64,000 bases of DNA from positions 124,001-188,000 of the forward strand of contig JALHQZ010000004.1 in assembly GCA_022841705.1 (NCBI GenBank), in the 5' to 3' direction. The notes beneath the pieces were generated by a model. That model saw only the letters and a list, made by a program, of their open reading frames with translations, was not told where the DNA came from and made no database searches. How positions within the stretch are numbered: position 1 is the stretch's first letter; each line of letters starts with the position of its first letter. This stretch comes from Pirellulales bacterium (lineage in GTDB: Bacteria; Planctomycetota; Planctomycetia; Pirellulales; Lacipirellulaceae). A program made the translations under genes and the position numbers. Shown piece by piece: positions 17,714-25,138 of the stretch.

Positions 17714-18967
17714 ATGCCCGCAACACGAGACGACAATTCGGTTCGCTCCACTGCGCCCTCGAAACTGGTGCCCGCGAATTTGGCGCGCACCCGGCCGCGC
17801 CAAGTGGCGGTGCTCATTGAAACCGACCACAGCTCCGGGTGCAGCATTATCCAGGGTGTGGCCAATTACGCGACCAAAAGTTGCGATTGGCATCTCTTGA
17901 TCGATCCGCGCGATCACGAGCACCGTTCCGCGTTGCCGGAAGGGTGGCGCGGCGATGGCGTGGTGGCGCGGATCACCAATCGGATGCAACTGGAGCAAAT
18001 TCGCCAGCGCAGTTTGCCGGTGGTGAATGTCGATGACATCTTCACCAGCCAAGCAGGGTGCGCGGCGGTGCTGAACGATGAGAGTCGCTTGGCCAAGATC
18101 GCGCTCGATCATTTGCTCGACCGCGGCTTTCGGGAGTTTGGCTACTTTGCGCCGCCGAGCACCAGCTACTCGAAGAGCCGCGGAGAGGCGTTTGCTAAAG
18201 CAGTGGAGGCGGCCGAGTACCAGTGCCGCGTATATCGGCCCGGCTATCGCGCGGGGCGCCGGCTAGGCTGGCTGGAACAGCAACGGCGCGTGGCGCGGTG
18301 GCTGGCGTCATTGCCGAAGCCGGTGGCGATTCTCACGATCGACGCTTACCACGCGCGGCAGCTGGCGGAGATTTGCCATTCGATTGAAGCCCGCGTGCCG
18401 GACGATGTGGCGATTCTCGCCGGCGACTCGAACGAGTTGATGTGCCAAGTCACCCCGCCGCCGATTTCGAGCATCTTGGTGGCGAGCGAACGGATTGGGT
18501 TTGAAGCGGCGCAATTGCTCGATGGCATGATGCGCGGCGAACCGGCGCCCAAAACGCCGCTGCTGATTCCGCCGCGCGGCGTGACGAGCCGGCAATCGAC
18601 AGATCTCTTAGCGATTGAAGATCGCGCGGTGGTCCAGGCGCTGCGGTTCATTCGCAAGAGCGCGCATCTCGGCATTGTGGTGGAAGATATTCTGCGGGAA
18701 GTGCCGATCTCGCGCCGCAGTTTGGAGATTCAGTTCCGCAACTATTTGGGCCGCTCCCCCGTGGGTGAAATCCGCCGCGTGCAATTGGAACGAGGGCGGG
18801 AACTGCTCGCCCGGCAAGAGTACAGCATCACCGAAGTGGCGCTGGCGTGCGGCTTCGCCAACGCGACACGGTTCGGCGTGGCCCTGAAAAAAGAGACCGG
18901 TAAAACACCCCGCGCGTTTCGGCAGGAGTTGTTGTCCGGGAAGAAACGCGAATCGTTGGGGATTTAA
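17714..18967 (+). CDS. XylR-type AraC family transcriptional regulator
   Basis: 417 residues. N-terminal about 280 residues form a periplasmic-binding-like sensor: VAVLIETDHSSGCSIIQGVANYA, VVNVDDIFTSQAGCAAVLNDESRLAKIALDHLLDRGF, DDVAILAGDSNELMC. The last 100 residues are an AraC HTH: ISRRSLEIQFRNYLGRSP and SITEVALACGFANATRFGVALKKETGKTP, with the second helix intact. The architecture is the XylR type common in planctomycetes, responding to a sugar. The ATG at 17714 is preferred over an upstream TTG that would overlap the heptad hairpin. No clear target sits next to it; the M14 peptidase gene follows. Confidence 0.9.
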   Translation: MPATRDDNSVRSTAPSKLVPANLARTRPRQVAVLIETDHSSGCSIIQGVANYATKSCDWHLLIDPRDHEHRSALPEGWRGDGVVARITNRMQLEQIRQRSLPVVNVDDIFTSQAGCAAVLNDESRLAKIALDHLLDRGFREFGYFAPPSTSYSKSRGEAFAKAVEAAEYQCRVYRPGYRAGRRLGWLEQQRRVARWLASLPKPVAILTIDAYHARQLAEICHSIEARVPDDVAILAGDSNELMCQVTPPPISSILVASERIGFEAAQLLDGMMRGEPAPKTPLLIPPRGVTSRQSTDLLAIEDRAVVQALRFIRKSAHLGIVVEDILREVPISRRSLEIQFRNYLGRSPVGEIRRVQLERGRELLARQEYSITEVALACGFANATRFGVALKKETGKTPRAFRQELLSGKKRESLGI

Positions 18968-18968
18968 A

Positions 18969-19063
18969 TTGGTCAGTAGTCAGTGGTCCGTGGTCAGTAG
19001 TGTTTGGCTGGCCGACTCAACTTTTGGCTTCTGACCACAGACTACTGACAACTAACCACCCCC
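18969..19063. repeat. Heptad-array hairpin abutting the M14 peptidase start
   Basis: The left arm is six in-phase heptads (TTGGTCA, GTAGTCA, GTGGTCC, GTGGTCA, GTAGTGT, TTGGCTG) at 18969-19010. The right arm is the inverted copy (TTGGCTT, CTGACCA, CAGACTA, CTGACAA, CTAACCA, 19024-19058), followed by CCCCC and the ATG at 19064. The arms pair with few mismatches. Confidence 0.85.
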
Positions 19064-20689
19064 ATGTTCACCTGGGAAGACGCCACCCGCCATTCGCGTA
19101 TCGCTTGTCCCGCGGGGAATTGGCGGAGCGAGCTCGTGGGGCAAGCGATCGACGAAGTGGTGAAGCGAGCGCCGAAGCTGCTAAGCCGCAAGCGGCTGGG
19201 GGAATCGGTCGAGGGGCGGCCAATTGAACTGGTGACGCTGGGTTCGGGGCCGGAGCGGATTCTCGCGTGGTCGCAGATGCACGGTGACGAGCCGACGCAT
19301 ACCACGGTGCTACTGAACCTGCTGAACTTCATCGCGGCCGAGCCGGAGCATTCCGCAGTGAAGGCGATGCTTACCGGCTGCACGTTGGGGCTGGTGATTC
19401 TGCTGAACCCCGATGGCGCGTTGCGCACGAGCCGCTTCAATGCGTGGGGGATTGATCTCAATCGCGACGCGCGGCGCCTGGTGTGCCCCGAGTCCCGCAT
19501 TCTGCGCGATGTCGTGAAGTCGTTCGCCCCGCAGTATGGGTTCAATCTCCACAACCAAAACCATCGCACGACAGTTGCGAGCCAGCGCACGCCGGCGTCG
19601 GTGGCGCTCCTGGTGCCGCCGCGCGATGCGGAGAATAGTGATTCACCGTCGGTGAAGCGCGCGGCGCAAGTCGCTGCAACGTTCCTCGCACACGTGGCGC
19701 CGCACTGTGACGGGCGCGTCTCGCGCTACGATGCCGACTACATGCCGACCGCCTTCGGCGAATGGGTGCAAACCCAAGGCGTTTCGACGGTGCTGGTGGA
19801 AGTCGGCGGCGCCCCGAAATTCGATTTCGCGTGGCTCGATCGGCTGCACCTGTTCGGTATGGTGAACACCTGGGCCGCAATTGGCGCCCAGCAGATCGCC
19901 ACCGTCGATCCGGCGCCGTACTACGCGCTGCGGCGTTCCAGCGGGCTGCGGCTGTACGATTTGTTCATCCACGACGCAAAGCTATACGCCGACGGCCCGA
20001 CGGTGGATTTTGGCGTGAACTTTCCCGGTTTCACCGCCGCGGGCGCCGTGCGGCGGCAGGGGATTGTCGAAGAGCTTGGCGATTTGGTGGGCGTCGGCGG
20101 CGTAGAAGAGTTGGAGGCCAACGGCGCCGTGGTGACGCCGGGGCTGGCCGCGTTTGTGCCGGAGCTTTCGCAACTGAATGTGAATGATGAAAAGTTGCTA
20201 GCGCCGTTGATTTCAGCGGGCGTGACGTCAGTCATCGGTCTGGTCGATTTGAATCACCGCGAACAAGTCGCCTCGCTGCTGAAGCGTGCGGGCACGCCGA
20301 CGCTGAATACGGGTTTCGCTGCCGTATGGCCCGCGATGCCGGATGACCGGATGGACCCGCGCGAGTTCGCGCTCTTGGTATCGCGCCTCGGCGTGCTGCT
20401 GATCGTGACGGATGATCCGCGCTCCGTCGCCGGCACGCCGATCGAACAACTCGGCCTGCCGATCATCGCCCCCACCGCCGGCCAGCCACTCCCCGATCAT
20501 CCGACCGCGCGACTGTTCACGCCGGAACTGCTCGCACTGCCGGGCCGCGGCCACATCACGCGCGGCGGAGTGGCAGACTTGGTGCTGACTGCTGCGAATG
20601 GCGAACGCACCGTGCTAATCGGCGGGCGCCGAATCGATCCGAACGAACCATGCGGCGCCTGGCTAACGAATCGGCGGAAGATTTTTTAA
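19064..20689 (+). CDS. M14 zinc carboxypeptidase fused to an amidohydrolase-like domain
   Basis: 541 residues. Residues about 1-270 are an M14 peptidase: QMHGDEPTHT (H73, E76 ligands), ILLNPDGALRTSRFNAWGIDLNRDARRL, GFNLHNQNH and TVLVEVGG as the catalytic Glu. From about residue 295, YDLFIHDAKLYADGP, then NGAVVTPGLAAFVPE and LPGRGHITRGGVADLVL match the composite domain of amidohydrolases, but the metal-binding H-x-H that should follow VVTPGL is missing, so this half is probably non-catalytic. No signal peptide, so probably cytoplasmic. Its partner genes are spmA and spmB directly downstream. Confidence 0.85.
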   Translation: MFTWEDATRHSRIACPAGNWRSELVGQAIDEVVKRAPKLLSRKRLGESVEGRPIELVTLGSGPERILAWSQMHGDEPTHTTVLLNLLNFIAAEPEHSAVKAMLTGCTLGLVILLNPDGALRTSRFNAWGIDLNRDARRLVCPESRILRDVVKSFAPQYGFNLHNQNHRTTVASQRTPASVALLVPPRDAENSDSPSVKRAAQVAATFLAHVAPHCDGRVSRYDADYMPTAFGEWVQTQGVSTVLVEVGGAPKFDFAWLDRLHLFGMVNTWAAIGAQQIATVDPAPYYALRRSSGLRLYDLFIHDAKLYADGPTVDFGVNFPGFTAAGAVRRQGIVEELGDLVGVGGVEELEANGAVVTPGLAAFVPELSQLNVNDEKLLAPLISAGVTSVIGLVDLNHREQVASLLKRAGTPTLNTGFAAVWPAMPDDRMDPREFALLVSRLGVLLIVTDDPRSVAGTPIEQLGLPIIAPTAGQPLPDHPTARLFTPELLALPGRGHITRGGVADLVLTAANGERTVLIGGRRIDPNEPCGAWLTNRRKIF

Positions 20690-20690
20690 C

Positions 20691-20835
20691 CGCGAAAGAC
20701 GCAAAAGAAGAACAAGAAAGTAGAGAAGGGAACACTAATTTACACTAATCGCCACTAATCATTCGTTTTTTTCCTTTTTCTGATTAGCGCCGATTAGTGT
20801 TCCTTCCTTCTCTTCATTTTTCGCGTCGCTTCGCG
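20691..20835. repeat. 145-bp palindromic element with 9-10-nt repeats
   Basis: Arms 20729-20739 and 20793-20803 (GGAACACTAAT and ATTAGTGTTCC) pair perfectly and the imperfect pairing extends outward to CGCGAAAGACGC at 20691 and GCGTCGCTTCGCG near 20835. Between the arms, ACACTAAT/CACTAATC/GATTAG words repeat. It lies between the M14 peptidase stop and spmA, 46 bases before the spmA ATG. Confidence 0.75.
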
Positions 20836-20881
20836 CCGTTTCTCTGAGAAGCGGCGCGGTTCCATTTAATTTATCTGCATC

Positions 20882-21601
20882 ATGCTCAATCACATTTGGT
20901 TCTGGCTCTTGGTGATCGGCATCGTCTACGGCGGCGCTAAAGCGATTGTCAGTCCGGAGGCTGTTTCGCAACCGACGGCGACGGCTTCGACAACTGCGGC
21001 TTCCGAATCATCAACTGAAGTCACCCGTGTCGCCGCTCTTCGCACGGCCGGTGGTAATCTCTCGACGGCAATGCTCGAAGCGGCCAAGGCGGCGGTGGAA
21101 CTTTGCCTCGGCCTAGTCGGCGTGATGGCGCTCTGGCTCGGGATGCTGAAGATTGCCGAGGACGCCGGGATGGTGGCGGCGCTCGCCAAACTGCTGCGAC
21201 CGGTTATGCGGTGGCTATTCCCCGACGTGCCGGATGGCCACCCGGCGCAGGGCGCCATGCTGATGAATCTGTCGGCCAACATGCTGGGGCTCGACAACGC
21301 CGCCACGCCGTTGGGCCTCGCTGCAATGCGCGAACTGCAAACGCTTAACCCGCACAAAGAGACCGCCACCAACGCGATGGCGATGTTCCTGGCGATCAAC
21401 ACCAGCAGCATCACCATCATTCCGATTTCGATCATCGCGCTCCGCGTGGCGGCCGGGAGTAAAAATGCCGCCGCCCCGCTCGGCGCGATCCTCATCGGCA
21501 CGGTGCTGAGCACCGCGATCGCGATTGTCGTGGTGCGGTGGATGCAGAACCGGAAGCGCTACGCGCTTCCAACGGCCGTTACGGAAACCGAACAACCATA
21601 A
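20882..21601 (+). CDS. spmA: Spore maturation protein A-like membrane protein (nucleoside-recognition Gate domain)
   Basis: 239 residues, hydrophobic N-terminus (MLNHIWFWLLVIGIVYGGAKAI), a hydrophilic loop, then the conserved SpmA region: VELCLGLVGVMALWLGML, LLRPVMRWLFP, GAMLMNLSANMLGLDNAATPLG and AMFLAINTSSITIIPISIIALR. In Bacillus SpmA works with SpmB in spore-core dehydration. Planctomycetes do not form endospores, so the local role is unknown. The gene lies just before spmB with a 94-bp gap occupied by a heptad hairpin. Confidence 0.92.
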   Translation: MLNHIWFWLLVIGIVYGGAKAIVSPEAVSQPTATASTTAASESSTEVTRVAALRTAGGNLSTAMLEAAKAAVELCLGLVGVMALWLGMLKIAEDAGMVAALAKLLRPVMRWLFPDVPDGHPAQGAMLMNLSANMLGLDNAATPLGLAAMRELQTLNPHKETATNAMAMFLAINTSSITIIPISIIALRVAAGSKNAAAPLGAILIGTVLSTAIAIVVVRWMQNRKRYALPTAVTETEQP

Positions 21602-21609
21602 CTTTCCCC

Positions 21610-21679
21610 ATTGGTCATTTCGGCTTGGTCATTGGTCATTCGAAGCACCAATAGCCAAGCCGAAATGACCAATGACCAA
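21610..21679. repeat. Ten continuous heptads forming a hairpin, spmB leader
   Basis: Ten 7-nt units run without a phase break: ATTGGTC, ATTTCGG, CTTGGTC, ATTGGTC, ATTCGAA, GCACCAA, TAGCCAA, GCCGAAA, TGACCAA, TGACCAA. The second five are roughly the inverted complement of the first, so the array folds into a hairpin with its loop near 21644. It lies between the spmA stop and spmB; the ATG at 21696 is 17 bases further. Confidence 0.85.
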
Positions 21680-21695
21680 ACACTCGGCGCTAACC

Positions 21696-22253
21696 ATGGA
21701 CAATTTCAAAGACCTGATGGACACCTTCAGCCAATGGACCCTGCCGGGCATTGTGCTGCTGATCCTTTGTTGGGGTTACGCGCGGAAGGTGCCGCTGTAC
21801 GAATCGTTCATTACGGGCGCGAAAGAAGGGTTTGGGGTGGCGATCACGATCATCCCCTACGTCGTCGCCATTCTGTTTGCGATTCGCTTGTTCCTCGCCA
21901 GCGGCATCTTCGCCGACTTAAAGACCGGGCTGTTGTGGCTGGCCGCGCAGTTTGGCTTCACCGGCGCCGGCGATTCGTTGGAGCTGTTGCCGCTAGCGCT
22001 CATTCGCCCGTTAAGCGGTAGCGGCGCTCGCGGAGCGCTGGCCGAGGTGCTGCAAACGCATGGCCCCGATTCGTTCCTGGGCAACACCGCCTCGATCATG
22101 ATGGGCAGCAGCGAGACGACGTTTTACATCCTCAGCGTGTACTACGGCGCCGTGCAGATCAAGAAGTTCCGCCATACCTTGCCGGCTTGTTTGATTGCCG
22201 ACGCGTGCGGGCTGGTGATCGCGTTTGTGTTAGGGGTGGTGCTGTTCGGTTAG
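21696..22253 (+). CDS. spmB: Spore maturation protein B-like membrane protein
   Basis: 185 residues. Conserved pattern: WTLPGIVLLILCWGYARKVPLYESFITGAKEGFGVAITIIPYVVAIL, LELLPLALIRPLSGSGARGALAEV and GNTASIMMGSSETTFYIL, then VYYGAVQIKKFRHTLPACLIADACG. It is the Gate-domain partner of SpmA and normally encoded beside it. The ATG at 21696 gives MDNFKDLMDTFSQW; an upstream ATG at 21672 lies inside the heptad array. It probably forms a membrane complex with SpmA, of unknown function in this phylum. Confidence 0.92.
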   Translation: MDNFKDLMDTFSQWTLPGIVLLILCWGYARKVPLYESFITGAKEGFGVAITIIPYVVAILFAIRLFLASGIFADLKTGLLWLAAQFGFTGAGDSLELLPLALIRPLSGSGARGALAEVLQTHGPDSFLGNTASIMMGSSETTFYILSVYYGAVQIKKFRHTLPACLIADACGLVIAFVLGVVLFG

Positions 22254-22262
22254 CGGGCGTGG

Positions 22263-22282
22263 GGCAGACTTTCTAGTCTGCC
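22263..22282. terminator. Hairpin at the 3' end of spmB and the RTX gene
   Basis: GGCAGACT, loop TTCT, AGTCTGCC: a perfect 8-bp stem between the convergent spmB and RTX genes. The flanking GTGGGGC word is shared with the inverted element between thiS and thiG, so it may be a dispersed palindrome serving as terminator. Confidence 0.55.
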
Positions 22283-22320
22283 GATTTTCGATGCCGTCAG
22301 GCCAGTAAACCTAACCCACG

Positions 22321-23790
22321 TTACCGCCAGAACGAACCAACCCGCAGGCTGTTGCGACGGATGGTTGGAGCGGTGTAATACAACTCGGCGAACGCGATGT
22401 CGAGCGCCTCGGTGGGGTCGGTCAGTGGTGGGGCGTCTTCGATTTCCGGTTCGAAGAGGCCCGGTAGGTCTACCAGCAGCAGTCCGTCATCGTCGAAGAC
22501 CGGCTCATCGGCAAACGCGAGGTCAATCAGTTCGATTTCGCTCGGGTCGAGCACTTCGCCATCGAAGGAACCTTCTTCCAGCGGCGGCAGTTCGGCCAGC
22601 AACTCATCATCAAATGACCAGTCCCAAATGAATTCATCGCCGAATTGAACGGAGAAGGTCACTTCTTCGGCGCCAAAATCGGCGGCCCCGTATTGAAGCT
22701 CATACTCCGTCAAAAACTCTTCTGGTCCCATCTCAGGCGTCAGCAGCGACATGCCGGACGCGAAGGCGAACGAACGGTGCGTGGCTGAGTTCGGTAGCTC
22801 GAATGCGCCAACACCCAGTCCAACGGTGAAACTGGAAATCACCTGATCGCCTTCGTTGGGGTTGAGATCGAAAATCGAATCTTCCCAGGTCGAGTAATCT
22901 CCTTTGAAGCGCATCCGAAACGTGTCGGCGCCAATTCCGCCGCGGATCAGATCGTTCTCACTGTCGTTCATCGCGACCTGGACATCGTACAGGTGGTCCG
23001 CGCCGCCATCGAGAAAATCTTCGCCATCGCCGCCCCACATGCGATCCAGTCCGCCGCCGGCGTCGAGGTAATCGTTGTCCGTGAACTCGCAGCTTGGGCG
23101 CATTTCGGGGCCGCCGATCAAATGATCGTCGAATTGGCTGCCCCGGATGTAGTCGTCGCCCAATCCCCCATCGAACCAGCCAGCGTCAATTCCCAACAGC
23201 GTGTCGTTGCCGAGGCCGCCGAAAAGGTTCCGCCCTCTCAGCGAATCATTGCCTTCGCCACCGTAAGCGCGGCCATCGTAGCAATAGAGATCGTCGTTAC
23301 CAGAGCCGCCGACCAGAATACTGTTGGGACCATTCGCGAACAGATCATCGTTCTGATCTTCGCCGAAAAGTTTCGCTGTGCCGGCTCCGTCTGAACTCAG
23401 AGTGTCGTACCCCGCGCCTCCCCAAGCCACGCAAGCAAAGTCAGTGTTGTTGAAAAAAGTATCGTTGCCATTGCCGCCATTGAAGTAGATGACCGGTTGG
23501 CTGAGCGAACTAATCAGGACGTATTGGTAGCGGAACTCGCCGCGATTGGTGTTGGTCATGATCTTCAGATGATCGCCACTGCGCGTGACCAACACCGTAT
23601 CAGCGCCCGAAGTGCCATCGAGATGCAAGCCCGGCGCGTTGGGGTTGTAATTCATCACCGGATCGCCCGCCATCATCCAGCGGGATTCCAGCGACTCCAG
23701 GCCCCACAACCGCATGTTGCCGCGACGAGCAGCCGGACGACGAGTAGCGGGACGAGTGGTTCGAACAGGAAGGCGAAATTTCCAGGCCAT
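22321..23790 (-). CDS. Secreted RTX-like calcium-binding protein
   Basis: 489 residues. N-terminus is basic and ends in GLESLESRWMMAGD, the planctomycete-type export motif. Residues about 90-280 hold degenerate GGxGNDxLx/GGEGNDSLRG nonapeptides (FNGGNGNDTFFNN, VGGSGNDDLYC, GGLGNDTLLG, GGLGDDYIRG), which bind calcium in a parallel beta-roll. The tail (about 370-480) is highly acidic (DDELLAELPPLEEGSFDGE). Exported by an RTX-like or planctomycete-specific route. Function unknown. It ends at the hairpin after spmB. Confidence 0.85.
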   Translation of the reverse strand: MAWKFRLPVRTTRPATRRPAARRGNMRLWGLESLESRWMMAGDPVMNYNPNAPGLHLDGTSGADTVLVTRSGDHLKIMTNTNRGEFRYQYVLISSLSQPVIYFNGGNGNDTFFNNTDFACVAWGGAGYDTLSSDGAGTAKLFGEDQNDDLFANGPNSILVGGSGNDDLYCYDGRAYGGEGNDSLRGRNLFGGLGNDTLLGIDAGWFDGGLGDDYIRGSQFDDHLIGGPEMRPSCEFTDNDYLDAGGGLDRMWGGDGEDFLDGGADHLYDVQVAMNDSENDLIRGGIGADTFRMRFKGDYSTWEDSIFDLNPNEGDQVISSFTVGLGVGAFELPNSATHRSFAFASGMSLLTPEMGPEEFLTEYELQYGAADFGAEEVTFSVQFGDEFIWDWSFDDELLAELPPLEEGSFDGEVLDPSEIELIDLAFADEPVFDDDGLLLVDLPGLFEPEIEDAPPLTDPTEALDIAFAELYYTAPTIRRNSLRVGSFWR

Positions 23791-23905
23791 CGGAGCACCT
23801 ACGGGTTAGGAAGCAAATTCATGGTGCTTAGTACGCAAGGTGCTTGGAGGTGTTACAGCAGGGAAGATCGCGCCGTTATCAGCGGCCAGGCGTGAAAGCC
23901 TAACC

Positions 23906-23927
23906 TGCGGGGTCTTATAACCCCGCA
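23906..23927 (+). promoter_or_regulatory. Hairpin in the aldolase leader
   Basis: TGCGGGGT and ACCCCGCA pair perfectly around the 6-base loop CTTATA. It lies 64 bases before the ATG and its role is unknown; it could be an operator or a leader hairpin. Confidence 0.4.
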
Positions 23928-23977
23928 ACAAAAGCGATAAAATGGAGGCGAAAATGATGACTTCGCTATCCACTTTT

Positions 23978-23983
23978 AGGAGA
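23978..23983 (+). promoter_or_regulatory. Shine-Dalgarno sequence of the aldolase gene
   Basis: AGGAGA, 7 bases before the ATG at 23991. It is a strong ribosome binding site and stands out because most starts here have no clear one. Confidence 0.75.
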
Positions 23984-23990
23984 GACTTCC

Positions 23991-25031
23991 ATGCCCCTGG
24001 TACCCATGCGACTGTTGCTCGATCACGCTGCCGAAAATGGCTACGGCCTGGCGGCGTTCAACGTGAACAATATGGAGCAAATCCAATCGATCATGGAGGC
24101 GGCTGAAAAGACCGAGTCGCCGGTGATCGTGCAAGCGTCACGCGGCGCCCGTAAGTATTCGCAGGACAACTACCTACGGCATCTGATGCTCGCCGCCGCG
24201 GAGTTGTATCCAAACATCCCGATTGTCATGCACCAGGACCACGGCAACGGCCCCGATACCTGCAAAAGCGCCATCGATAACGGCTTCACCAGCGTGATGA
24301 TGGACGGTTCGCTGAAGGAAGATGGCAAAACGCCGGCCGACTACGCTTACAATGTGAAGGTCACACAGGAAGTGGTTAAGCTCGCGCATGCCAAGGGTGT
24401 AAGTGTCGAAGGCGAGCTCGGCTGCTTGGGTTCCCTCGAAAGCGGTGAAGGGGAGCAAGAAGATGGCCACGGCGCCACCGGCGCTTTGAGCCATGACCAA
24501 CTGCTCACCGACCCCGAAGAAGCCGAACGCTTCGTCGCCGAAACGAAGGTCGATGCGCTGGCGGTGGCCATCGGCACCAGCCACGGCGCCTACAAGTTCA
24601 CCCGCAAGCCGACCGGTGAAGTGCTCGCCATGAGCCGCATCGAAGAGATTCACCGCCGCTTGCCGAACTGCCACCTGGTGATGCACGGATCTAGCAGCGT
24701 GCCGCAGGAGCTGCAAGACATCATCAACAAGTACGGTGGGCAACTGAAGCAAACGTGGGGCGTGCCGGTGGAAGAAATCCAACGCGGCATCAAGCACGGC
24801 GTGCGGAAGGTGAACGTCGACACCGACAATCGCTTGGCGATCACCGGCGCCATTCGGCAAGTCTTCGCCACTTCGCCGGAAAAGTTCGACCCGCGTGATT
24901 ACCTGAAGCCCGCCCGCGACGCGATGCGTGAAGTGTGCATCGCCCGGATGACTGCCTTCGGCCAAGCGGGCTACGCCAGCAAGATTAAGCCGGTAAGCTG
25001 CGAAAAGTTCGCGAGCTACTACGGGAAGTAG
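23991..25031 (+). CDS. fba: Class II fructose-bisphosphate aldolase (Calvin/long subtype)
   Basis: 346 residues. Zn-binding and catalytic blocks are all present: YGLAAFNVNNMEQIQSIMEAAE, MHQDHGNGPDTC (H ligand and Asp), GVSVEGELGCLGSLESG, DALAVAIGTSHGAYK, LVMHGSSSVPQELQ and KVNVDTDNRLAITGAIR. The long insert GEQEDGHGATGALSHDQLLTDPEEA marks the type of the Calvin/long class II enzymes. It cleaves fructose-1,6-bisphosphate in glycolysis or gluconeogenesis. It has a good Shine-Dalgarno and its own strong terminator downstream, so it is probably monocistronic. Confidence 0.97.
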   Translation: MPLVPMRLLLDHAAENGYGLAAFNVNNMEQIQSIMEAAEKTESPVIVQASRGARKYSQDNYLRHLMLAAAELYPNIPIVMHQDHGNGPDTCKSAIDNGFTSVMMDGSLKEDGKTPADYAYNVKVTQEVVKLAHAKGVSVEGELGCLGSLESGEGEQEDGHGATGALSHDQLLTDPEEAERFVAETKVDALAVAIGTSHGAYKFTRKPTGEVLAMSRIEEIHRRLPNCHLVMHGSSSVPQELQDIINKYGGQLKQTWGVPVEEIQRGIKHGVRKVNVDTDNRLAITGAIRQVFATSPEKFDPRDYLKPARDAMREVCIARMTAFGQAGYASKIKPVSCEKFASYYGK

Positions 25032-25039
25032 TGGTAAGT

Positions 25040-25068
25040 GCGTTAGCCGCGAGGCGGTAGCGGAGCGC
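25040..25068. repeat. 29-bp dispersed repeat, copy 1 (GCGTTAGCCGCGAGGCGG...)
   Basis: This copy, inverted, matches the sequence at 56989-57017 with one mismatch, and the copy at 60277-60305 with few mismatches. It begins 9 bases after the aldolase stop codon. Confidence 0.85.
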
Positions 25069-25094
25069 GTTTTTATTAGAGTTACCCTTCACGA

Positions 25095-25131
25095 GGAGGG
25101 CGAGGTCGCATCGACTTCGCCCTCCTTTTTT
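25095..25131 (+). terminator. Rho-independent terminator of the aldolase gene
   Basis: A 14-bp stem (25095-25108 and 25112-25125, with one mismatch) around a CAT loop and followed by six T residues (25126-25131). It ends 8 bases before the mutY ATG. It is the clearest terminator in the window. Confidence 0.92.
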
Positions 25132-25138
25132 ACGCACG

